Source of the DNA: an uncultured Kiloniellales bacterium
GTDB lineage: Bacteria > Pseudomonadota > Alphaproteobacteria > Kiloniellales > JAKSDN01
NCBI GenBank assembly: GCA_937974415.1
Contig: CALJXB010000413.1
Location: forward strand, 1-14,905
Direction of reading: 5' to 3'
Length of the DNA: 14,905 nt
Position numbers and translations under genes: made by a program. The notes beneath the pieces were generated by a model. It was not told where the DNA came from and searched no databases. It saw only the letters and a program-made list of their open reading frames with translations. The first letter of the stretch is position 1. Every line of letters starts with the position of its first letter. Positions 1-7,200 of this stretch are shown here, in pieces.

Positions 1-167
1 GGATCCATGAACCCCGACACGGCTCTCAGAATGGTCGTCTTTCCGCAGCCCGAGGGGCCAAGAAAGCTGAAGAACTCGCCATCCTCGATGCGCAGGTTGG
101 CATCGTTGACGGCCGTGAAATCGCCGAAACGGATGGTTACATGGTCGAGATCGACGTCCGCGCTCAT
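1..167 (-). CDS. ABC transporter ATP-binding subunit, PotA-like (partial, 5' end only)
   Basis: This is the first 55 residues of an ABC-type ATPase; the rest lies beyond the left edge. ATPases of this kind sit on the cytoplasmic face of the membrane and power uptake of a solute delivered by a periplasmic binding protein. The Walker A motif GPSGCGKTT is visible at residues 37-45. Before it come the usual first strand and aromatic A-loop area (TIRFG, residues 11-15). The chosen ATG at 165-167 follows a G-rich purine stretch on the minus strand. The gene lies directly downstream of the solute-binding protein gene on the same strand, 102 bp away with a strong hairpin between them, so an operon is likely. 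The PotA-type assignment rests mainly on the neighbouring PotD-like protein. The substrate cannot be told from this fragment. Confidence 0.9.
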   Translation of the reverse strand, partial: MSADVDLDHVTIRFGDFTAVNDANLRIEDGEFFSFLGPSGCGKTTILRAVSGFMD

Positions 168-215
168 ATTGCCTTGCCCCCCAAAGCAAAGAGACCTGAG
201 AGAATCAGATGCCGG

Positions 216-246
216 CTGCACCCCGGCCTACGTGGCCGGGGTGCAG
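216..246 (-). promoter_or_regulatory. Perfect intercistronic hairpin between binding-protein and ATPase genes
   Basis: Arms at 216-228 and 234-246 are perfect reverse complements (13 bp, GC-rich) around a 5-nt loop. No T-run follows on the minus strand, so it is not a classic intrinsic terminator. It starts about 23 nt after the solute-binding protein stop codon. Such hairpins often protect an upstream message from 3' decay or partly attenuate downstream genes, giving more binding protein than ATPase. That role is inferred from placement. Confidence 0.7.
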
Positions 247-269
247 TGGCGGAAATTCGAGGTCTGGAC

Positions 270-1445
270 TTACGCCGCGACGAACTTGTCGCGGAATTCC
301 GCACGCGCTGCGGCGTACCACACCGGCTCGGCCGGCCACCACCACAGATTGTCGAGCGCGTCGTCCGGATAGGCCTCTTGGAAAGCCGCCTTGGTGGCCT
401 CGTCGAGGAAATCCGCCGAGCCGATCGCGACCGGGTTGTAGCCGGTCTCGTTGCCCAACATGCCGCCGACGTCCGGCTGCAACGCCACTTTGAGGAACTC
501 GTAGATGGCGTCCGTATTCTTGGCGCCGACCGGGATCGACAGGCCGTCGAGCCAGGTGAAGGCCCCTTCCTGGGGCGCCATGTAGGTCACCGGCTTGCCT
601 TCTTTCTTGAGCTCGATCGCCGGGCCGTCCCAGGTCTGGCCGATGACGCAGCCGTTCTGCATGAAGCCGGACTTCTGGGTGTTGTGATCGTTCCAGAACT
701 GCCGGATCCACGGCTTGTGCTCGACCGCGAACTTTGTGATCTCGGTCCAGATCCGCCGCATGTTGTCTTCGTCCGTGTAGGCGTCGATCATGCGGTTGGA
801 CGGCAACTCGCCGATGCGATCGAGATAGAGGCCGATGCCCGCCATCATGGAGTGCGGACGGCCCTGCACCTTACCCTTCATCTCGTCGAGCCAGAGGTCG
901 CCGTAGGACAGGTCCGCGTATTCGCGGGTGAACATGTCGGTACGCCAGGACATGGCCTCGGTGCCCCAGATGTACGGCAGATGGTAGATGCCGCCGTCCC
1001 AGGCCCATTCGTCGGTCGAGCCCTTCAGGAGGCCGGCGACGACCTTGTCGGTCGGCACCCGGTCCATGTCCCAGGGCTGCAGCAGGCCGAGCGGCTCCCA
1101 TTGCGGCCGTCTGTTCAGGGTCGGGCTGACAATGTCGAAGCCGCGGCCCTTGGTGGCCTTCATCTTGTTCAGCAGTTCTTCGTTCGAGCCGTAGTTCGTG
1201 ACGGAGATGCTGACACCGGTATCCGCTTCGAACTTGTCTCTGACGGACTGCGGGATGTAGCCGGTCCAGATCAGGACCTTGAGCTCGCCCGAAGCCGCTT
1301 TCGCCTCTTCGGTGAGCAGATAGGGCCCGATGGCCGCGAACGCACCGGCCGCGGCCGCGTTCTTCAACACAGTGCGGCGGGAAAAGGCCTTCGCAGCCTT
1401 CTGTGTCTTATGGCTAGAGATCTCTGCCATGGTCTGCTTTTTCAC
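270..1445 (-). CDS. ABC transporter solute-binding protein, PotD/PotF-like, Tat-exported
   Basis: This is a periplasmic extracellular solute-binding protein (bacterial class 1 fold) of the spermidine/putrescine type, 391 residues from the chosen start, a normal family length. A twin-arginine signal SRRTVLK lies at about residues 22-28. It is followed by an Ala-rich hydrophobic stretch and a probable cleavage site near AKAAS. The mature start (LKVLIWTGYIP) and the segment GFDIVSPTL are typical of PotD/PotF relatives. I chose the GTG at 1443-1445 because GGAGAG sits 6 nt upstream of it. In-frame ATGs at 1472 and 1430 have poorer ribosome-site placement. The gene is first in an operon with the PotA-like ATPase. 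The ligand could be a polyamine or another small cation; residues alone do not decide this. Confidence 0.92.
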   Translation of the reverse strand: MKKQTMAEISSHKTQKAAKAFSRRTVLKNAAAAGAFAAIGPYLLTEEAKAASGELKVLIWTGYIPQSVRDKFEADTGVSISVTNYGSNEELLNKMKATKGRGFDIVSPTLNRRPQWEPLGLLQPWDMDRVPTDKVVAGLLKGSTDEWAWDGGIYHLPYIWGTEAMSWRTDMFTREYADLSYGDLWLDEMKGKVQGRPHSMMAGIGLYLDRIGELPSNRMIDAYTDEDNMRRIWTEITKFAVEHKPWIRQFWNDHNTQKSGFMQNGCVIGQTWDGPAIELKKEGKPVTYMAPQEGAFTWLDGLSIPVGAKNTDAIYEFLKVALQPDVGGMLGNETGYNPVAIGSADFLDEATKAAFQEAYPDDALDNLWWWPAEPVWYAAARAEFRDKFVAA

Positions 1446-1484
1446 GATGTGCTCTCCCAGATGTTCTGCCAAGTTTGGCTGGCT

Positions 1485-1504
1485 ATTGTATCGCTTCAGC
1501 GATA
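1485..1504 (-). promoter_or_regulatory. Candidate promoter -10 with overlapping dyad for the solute-binding protein operon
   Basis: On the minus strand TACAAT (1485-1490) matches the sigma-70 -10 consensus at five of six positions. It lies about 40 nt upstream of the GTG start at 1445. I see no good -35 at 16-18 nt. A 16-nt dyad (TATCGC, 4-nt centre, GCGATA; 1489-1504) runs from the -10 edge into the spacer, where a repressor or activator could sit. This is inferred from sequence only. Confidence 0.35.
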
Positions 1505-1853
1505 GCGCATCACTGGCGGCATTCTTGCAGTTGCAGCCTGCAGTTTGAAGCTAAATCTCCAAATCCAGTAGGTCCACTGCCGGGCAATCCGTAGAGCCAA
1601 AGCGCGGCCACGCGGGTGAGTAGAGGCCGAACATGGGTCCCAAACCGTCAGCGTGCCGGCCCGGGACCTGGCAACCCCGTGCCGCAGGATCGTCAAGAAA
1701 GGCCGCTTTCTACCGGGTCTCGGGCTGTCTCCATTCGATTATGTGCCAGGCAACGGGCGAGCGCCAAATCAATAAAACTTTGGCTGACGCTCAAGCAATC
1801 TTGCCCTTGCGCCCGAAGCGGTCGCGCGGGTGAAAGCGCGCACTCGGGAGATG
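1505..1853. other. Intergenic region with no supported gene
   Basis: Together with the promoter segment next to it, this is a gap of about 400 bp between the binding-protein gene start and the response-regulator stop codon. Short open frames here show no recognisable domain and have no good ribosome sites. I see no clear terminator, RNA gene or repeat. Confidence 0.5.
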
Positions 1854-2576
1854 TCAGCCGCCGGACGGCGAAAAGATATAGCCGGCCCCGCGGACGGTCT
1901 TGATCACCTGGGGCTTGCCGGGATCCGGTTCGATCTTGCGGCGGATGCGCGCGATGCGGATGTCGATGCTGCGGTCGAACGGCTCCCAGCCTCGATTGTG
2001 GGCCATATCCAGCAGCTGATCGCGGCTCAGCACCCGATTGGGGTGCTCGGCGAAGGCCTTCAGGAGATCGTATTCCATGCTGGTCAGCGGCACTTCCTTG
2101 TCATCGCCGTCGTAAAGCTTGTGAGCGTCCAAATCGAGGCGCAACCTGCCGAAGGCAACGACCCGCTGGGCCGTTTCCGCCGCCAGGTCGGCCTGCGAAT
2201 GCGCCGTTTGAAAACGCCGCAGCACGGCTTTTACACGGGCCAGCAATTCGCGCAGGTCCACTGGCTTCACCAGATAGTCGTCGGCGCCCATTTCCAGGCC
2301 GACGATGCGGTCGACCACCTCGCCGGCCGCTGTCAGCATGACCACGGGAATAGAGGTCTGCTCGCGCAGGAAACGGGCGAGACTGAGGCCGTCCTCGCCG
2401 GGCATGTTGATGTCGAGGAGGACCAGATCTATCTCTTCCTCGTCGATCGTGGCCCGCAGGGCTTCGCCCCCCTCGGCTTGGGTGACGCGGTAGCCGTGCA
2501 GCTCGAGATAGTCCTGCAAGGTTTCCCGGATGTCCGGCTCGTCGTCCACCACGAGGATGTGGGTGCTTCCTGTCAT
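1854..2576 (-). CDS. OmpR-family two-component response regulator
   Basis: This is a DNA-binding response regulator of 240 residues, standard for OmpR/PhoB members. The receiver domain covers about residues 5-120, with acidic pair D11-D12, phospho-acceptor D55 (LVLLDINMP), T82 and K104 (VKP). A winged-helix Trans_reg_C domain follows at about 140-237, ending in the hallmark VKTVRGAGYIF-like segment (here IKTVRGAGYIF). Two starts are possible: ATG at 2585 (only 1 nt from GAGGG) and ATG at 2576 (about 10 nt from it). I prefer 2576 because of spacing. A 17-nt dyad just upstream of the ribosome site may be an operator. No kinase gene is directly adjacent on the same strand. The hybrid kinase at 4227-7622 is the nearest candidate partner, which is an inference. 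Confidence 0.95.
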   Translation of the reverse strand: MTGSTHILVVDDEPDIRETLQDYLELHGYRVTQAEGGEALRATIDEEEIDLVLLDINMPGEDGLSLARFLREQTSIPVVMLTAAGEVVDRIVGLEMGADDYLVKPVDLRELLARVKAVLRRFQTAHSQADLAAETAQRVVAFGRLRLDLDAHKLYDGDDKEVPLTSMEYDLLKAFAEHPNRVLSRDQLLDMAHNRGWEPFDRSIDIRIARIRRKIEPDPGKPQVIKTVRGAGYIFSPSGG

Positions 2577-2594
2577 CGCGCTCATGCCCTCGTT

Positions 2595-2611
2595 CGGGGA
2601 TCGGATCCCCG
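2595..2611 (-). promoter_or_regulatory. Dyad in the response-regulator leader
   Basis: A perfect dyad with 8-nt arms around one central base (CGGGGATC-G-GATCCCCG) lies 10 nt upstream of the first possible ATG of the response regulator, right behind its ribosome site. It could be an autoregulatory operator or a small RNA hairpin. Chance is also possible in GC-rich DNA. Confidence 0.3.
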
Positions 2612-2767
2612 GGTTGCTGGCGCCCTGTCCAGCCGGATGGGGATTATGTCCGAGCCTCGTGGCCTCGGCAAACCCGGCGCACCGCCAGAGGGCAGACGGT
2701 GCGCCGAATTGCTCGGGCTTGTCGAGATGCCGTTCCATGACACGGGCTCGCGGGGGGCTCTGCCGTC

Positions 2768-3091
2768 TCACGATGCCTCGCGTTCCAGGCGGCAGCCGCG
2801 GATCTCCTCGGCCGATAGCTCGTTGATGACACCGAGCTGGGCGCGATCCAGGCCGACATCGCGTAAAACGTGGTCGTTGACCATCGACATGGCGCACACG
2901 ACCTGCAGCGGCCGCTTCCTGGGTTTGGAGGGACGCAGCCTGCCGGCCACGGATTTGCCGATCCAGGACAGCGCCACGACCAAACTTTCTATAAGAAGAT
3001 CAACCATTTGCAAGACCTCTTTGAAGGCGTCTCTCACATAGGTTTGCGCCGCATTACCGGCGGGTCGAAAGTCTCGGGTCCATCCAGTCAT
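2768..3091 (-). CDS. DUF1127 (YjiS-like) protein
   Basis: This small protein of 107 residues has a C-terminal DUF1127 motif at about residues 66-87, with the typical core NDHVLRDVGLDRAQL. Before it come a hydrophobic/amphipathic stretch (about 28-50, MVDLLIESLVVALSW) and a very basic linker (RLRPSKPRKRP). The ATG at 3089-3091 is chosen because a full AGGAGG lies 9 nt upstream; longer in-frame starts add an unlikely Arg-rich leader. DUF1127 proteins are common in alphaproteobacteria. Some are known to bind RNA or influence small-RNA turnover and phosphate or stress responses, but no function can be assigned to this one. It is longer than the usual 45-75-residue family members because of the N-terminal part. 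It lies upstream of the response regulator on the same strand, with a gap of about 180 bp. Confidence 0.82.
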   Translation of the reverse strand: MTGWTRDFRPAGNAAQTYVRDAFKEVLQMVDLLIESLVVALSWIGKSVAGRLRPSKPRKRPLQVVCAMSMVNDHVLRDVGLDRAQLGVINELSAEEIRGCRLEREAS

Positions 3092-3304
3092 CGCTCGGGT
3101 CCTCCTGAACAAAGGCCTTTCACGTCGCGTTGCAGGCCTCGCGTTGACACTCCTGTCCAATCTCTTGGAGCAAAGCTAGGGACCGCGCATTTCCGGTGAA
3201 TGTCGCGGCCAAAGGTTTTTCGTTTCAATTGTTTCAGGGCCTTGGAAGACGTTTTTGGCGGCATCCTGGCGTTGAGGCTTACCGCCCCTTGGGGAAACCG
3301 TGTA

Positions 3305-3355
3305 AATTGGTGGCTCGGCCACCGGCGTCAATTGGTGGCTCGGCCACCGGCCGAG
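3305..3355 (+). repeat. Tandem 21-bp direct repeat with internal dyads in the SBP leader
   Basis: Two identical 21-bp copies at 3305-3325 and 3330-3350 (25-bp period) each contain the dyad GGTGGC-TCG-GCCACC. The second copy can instead pair with the flank as CTCGGCC-ACC-GGCCGAG (3339-3355), which excludes its own internal hairpin. The block ends about 25 nt before the ATG of the periplasmic binding-protein gene. It could be a pair of protein-binding sites or a leader RNA with alternative folds; both are inferences. Confidence 0.8.
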
Positions 3356-3380
3356 ACGGAACGATCTTTGGGACGTGGCA

Positions 3381-4181
3381 ATGCGACTGCTCTTTAAGCT
3401 TGCTGGGTTGGCGGTTTGCCTGGCGGTTTTGGTCAGCGCGCCCGCGGCGGCGCAGCAGTGCACACTGCGTGCCGGCTACGACCCCTATGGCGTCTATTCC
3501 TACAACGACGCCCAGGGCCAAGCCGCCGGCATCGATGTCGATGTAATCCAGGCCTTCGCAAGCGAGCTTTCTTGCCAGGTTACTTTCGTGGAAATGCCCT
3601 GGACGCGGGTTCTATTGGCCTTGAAAGCGGGCGAGCTGGACATGACCAGCAGCGCCAGCATGACGCCGGAGCGCCAGGACTTCGCCCACTTCTCCATACC
3701 CTATCGGCAGGCCGACGTGGCCATCTACGTGCGGCGCGGCGAAAGTGACCGCTTCGCGCTCGCTGGGCTGCGAGACATCCCCAAGACCAGCCTGCGGCTG
3801 GGCGTGGTGACCGGCTACTACTATGGCGAAGACTTCGAGGTCCTCATGGAGGATGAGAAGTTTGCCGCCATGGTCGACCCGGCGGCCGATTACGATGTCA
3901 ACATCCGCAAGCTGCTGCACGGCCGTATCGACGGTTTCATCGTCGACGACGCCGGCGTGATGGTGAGCGCGGTGCGAAGCCTCGGGGTGGAAGACCAGGT
4001 CGAACGCCATCCGCTCTCACTTCCCGGCGATGATCTCCACTTCATGTTCAGCCGGAAAAGCGTGGACGCCTTGCGGGTCCAGGGCATCAATCACGTCATC
4101 AAACGCATGCAGGACGACGGCCGGCTAGAAGAGATCTTGAAGAAGCATCTCGACTGGCCCGCCAAGACCGGGCAGTCCTGA
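3381..4181 (+). CDS. Periplasmic substrate-binding protein, SBP_bac_3 family
   Basis: This is a secreted venus-flytrap binding protein of 266 residues, typical for family 3 (polar amino-acid-like ligands). A Sec signal peptide covers about residues 1-24, ending APAAA before QQC. Family features follow: GIDVDVIQAFA in the first lobe, the LKAGELDM segment, and SMTPERQDFAHFSIPY. ATG 3381 is preferred over the in-frame GTG 3375, as GGGA lies about 7 nt upstream of the ATG. No ABC permease or ATPase gene accompanies it. It is followed after 45 bp by a membrane hybrid histidine kinase on the same strand. This suggests a sensing role, presenting ligand to the kinase, rather than transport. That link is inferred from context. 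The ligand is unknown. Confidence 0.88.
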   Translation: MRLLFKLAGLAVCLAVLVSAPAAAQQCTLRAGYDPYGVYSYNDAQGQAAGIDVDVIQAFASELSCQVTFVEMPWTRVLLALKAGELDMTSSASMTPERQDFAHFSIPYRQADVAIYVRRGESDRFALAGLRDIPKTSLRLGVVTGYYYGEDFEVLMEDEKFAAMVDPAADYDVNIRKLLHGRIDGFIVDDAGVMVSAVRSLGVEDQVERHPLSLPGDDLHFMFSRKSVDALRVQGINHVIKRMQDDGRLEEILKKHLDWPAKTGQS

Positions 4182-4186
4182 AGACG

Positions 4187-4208
4187 GCGCCGGGCCGCGA
4201 GCCGGCGC
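4187..4208 (+). promoter_or_regulatory. Intercistronic hairpin between binding-protein and kinase genes
   Basis: A 7-bp perfect GC stem (GCGCCGG at 4187-4193, CCGGCGC at 4202-4208) with an 8-nt loop starts 5 nt after the binding-protein stop. It ends just before the kinase ribosome site GGGAGAG. There is no T-run, so transcription probably continues. It could lower kinase expression relative to the binding protein. Confidence 0.5.
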
Positions 4209-4226
4209 TCGGGAGAGTGGTTCGCC

Positions 4227-7200
4227 ATGCCAGTTCGATTTCCCAGGCCGACAAAACTCATCGCCGACACGTCCCTGAGGCCGGCAATTGCCGTCGCCCT
4301 GGTCATCGGCCTGTCGCTGCCGATCGCCTTTGCCGCCTCCCGGGATCTCAAGGAACGCCGTCAAACTTTGCTCAGCCACCTGGTCGAGGACCACAACCGT
4401 CTGGCCGAAGTCCTCGCGATCAGCATGCAGACGCCGATCTGGGAGGTTCGGCCGGACGCGGCCCAGCCTCTGGCCGAAGCGATTCTGCGCGACGAGCGGG
4501 TCGCGTCGGTCAAGGTGACCGCGGCCATGTTCCCGGACTTCCTGCGCCTCGACGCCCCGGAGCGCCGGCACGGCGAGCTTTTGACCCGGGCTCTGCCGGT
4601 GATGCGCGCGGGCGAGCGCATCGGCAACGTCGAAATCGAAATGAGCACCGCCCGCCTTGAAGCGGGCATCAGCGAGCAGTGGCGGCAGGTCCTGGTGACC
4701 GGCCTCATGCAGCTCGCGTTGGGCATGCTGATCATCTTTCCCCTGCTGCGTTACAAGGTGCTGGCCCCGGTCGACCAGCTTGTCGCCCAATCGCGGGAGC
4801 TGGCCGACGGCAAGCTCGACAATCCGCTCGAATGGCGCCGCGCCGACGAGCTCGGCGTCTTGGGCAAGACCTTCGAGGCGACGCGGCTGTCGCTGCGCAA
4901 CCTGGTGCGCAACCTGGAGAAACGGAATAAGGAGCTGATCGAACACCAGGCCGAGCTGGCCAAGCGTTCGGAGGTCCTGCGCGCCACCCTCGACAACATG
5001 ACCGACGGCATCAACCTGATCGATGGCGAGCTGCGGCTGGTCGGATGGAACGACCGCATGTCCGAGATTATGGATATCCCGCGGGACATGTTTCGCGAAG
5101 GCGTGCCGGTCAAGGACCTGGTCGACTACGACCTCGCCAAGCTCGATCTGAGCGAGGAGGCAAAGCGCAAACGGCTCGAGGAATGGCAAACGACCTTTCA
5201 ACCAGGTACCGCTAGCGCAACGCGCTATGTTACGGCAGGCGGTCGGGAACTCGACGTGCGGCGGCAACCCATGCCCGGCGGCGGCTATGTCAGCACCTTC
5301 ACGGACGTAACGGAACAGCTCGCGACCCAGCGCCGGCAGGAAGCCACCCGCAGGCTGCTGGAAACGGTGATGGATGCGGTGCCTGCCGTGCTGCACGTGA
5401 AGGACCGGCATCTGCGCTATCTAATGGTCAATCAGCAATTTCTCGATGCTTGGTCGGTCACCCGGGACAAGGCCATCGGCCACACCAACGCTGAGCTTTT
5501 CCGGAACGAACCCGCGCGCCGGGCCGAGGAGCGTGACCGGCAGGTGATCAAGAGCCGGCAAGCCCTGCCCTTCTATGAAGGCTCGCGCGATGCCGCCAAC
5601 GGTACAGAGCTCGTCACCTGGACCACCAAGGTGCCGCTGCTCGACGACGACGGCGAGGTCGAGCACATCCTGACGGTCGACCTCGACATCACGGACCGCA
5701 AGCGCGCGGAGGAGGACGTCAAACGCTGGCTGCAGCTCTTCGAGGATGCCATCGAAAGCCTGCCTAACGGCTTTGCCGTGTTCGACAGGTCCCAGAACCT
5801 GGTGACCTGCAACTCGGCCTACGCCGCTATCTATGGCCAGCCGCCGGAAGACCTCGCCGGCGCCACGATCAACGAGCTGCTGCCGCGGCTCTACGCCCAA
5901 CTCAAGACCATCGACGGCGGGCCGATCAGCGCCGAAAAGCGATCGGGCAAAGTCAAGTTCGAGGCGTTGTGGGAAGGCCGCGGCGACCGGCCCATCGAAG
6001 TGGAGTTGATCGACGGGCGTTGGATGCTGATCTCCCGCCACCCCACCAAGGAGGGCGGCTATGCGACGATTCGGGTCGACATCACGGCCGTGAAGGCGAT
6101 GGAGCACGCCGTGCGCGACAGCGAGGCCTTGGTCAGGCGCACGCTCGAATCCTGCCCGGTGCCGATCACCATGACCCGCGCTGAGGACGGGGTCGTGATC
6201 TACGAAAGCCCGGCCAGCGTCGAACTCTACGGCGCGCTTGCATCCGGCCAGGAGCGGACCAGCCGGCGCGATCATTTCGTCGCCGAGCAAGACCGGGACC
6301 GGTTCTTCGAGGCTCTGTCGCAAGACGGGCGAGTCGACGACCTGGAGTACGAATTCAAGCGGACCGACGGGTCGCGGTTCTGGGCCTTGGTCTCGGCGCG
6401 CCTGATCGACTACAAGGGCGCGCAGGCGATCGTCTCGACGACCCGCGATTTGACCGAGCGCAAGGCCTTGGAAGCCGAACAGGCCCGCCAACGCGAAGCC
6501 CTGCACCAAAGCGAGAAAGTCAACGCCTTGGGTGCGTTGCTCGCAGGCGTCGCCCACGAGCTCAACAATCCCCTCTCCGTGGTTGTCGGACAGGCCTTGC
6601 TGCTCGGCGAAACCGTCGAGGATCCGAAGATCCGCAAGCGGGCCGAGCGTATCGGCCAGGCGGCCAACCGTTGTTCGCGCATCGTCAAGACGTTCCTCGC
6701 CATGGCGCGGCAGAGCGAGCCGGAACGCACCGCGGTGGACCTGAACGAGGCGGTCGAGGCAGCCCTGGAGATCACCGGCTACGCCCTGCGCAGTGCCAAC
6801 ATCGAGCTGGACTGCAAGCTCGGCAAGGACCTGCCGCCGGTCTTGGGCGATCGCGACCAGCTCGGCCAGGTCCTGATGAACCTCATCATCAATGCCGAGC
6901 AAGCCATGTCCGAAACCATCGGCGAGCGCAAGCTGAGCGTCCGTACCGCCTTCGACGTTTCCTCGGACCGGCTGGAGATCAGAGTCGCCGATTCCGGTCC
7001 GGGCATTCCCGAGGACATCCGCTCACGCATCTTCGAGCCGTTCTTCACCACCAAAGCCTTCGGCGTCGGTACTGGCATCGGCCTGGCCGTCAGCCTGGGC
7101 ATTGTCGAGAGCCATGGCGGCAGCCTGGAGGCCGCCAATACCGAGGGCAGCGGGGCAGAGTTCGTCCTTCGCTTGCCGCCCACCAAGCAGCGAGCGGAGG

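Noticed and set aside
141..1505. Long plus-strand open frame (454 codons) opposite the solute-binding protein
   Set aside because: It is antisense to a gene with clear Tat signal and binding-protein homology; the translation is Arg/Val/Leu-rich with no domain, as expected for a GC-rich shadow frame.
1830..3041. Plus-strand open frame of 403 codons opposite the regulator and DUF1127 genes
   Set aside because: It crosses two well-supported minus-strand genes and their gap; no domain seen.
3144..3149. Perfect TTGACA (-35 consensus) upstream of the SBP gene
   Set aside because: No acceptable -10 element at 15-19 nt downstream (GGAGCA at 17 nt), so I do not call a promoter.
4125..6902. Two long minus-strand open frames opposite the hybrid kinase (4125-5411 and 5421-6902)
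   Set aside because: The plus strand encodes a continuous, motif-complete kinase; the antisense translations show no recognisable domain.
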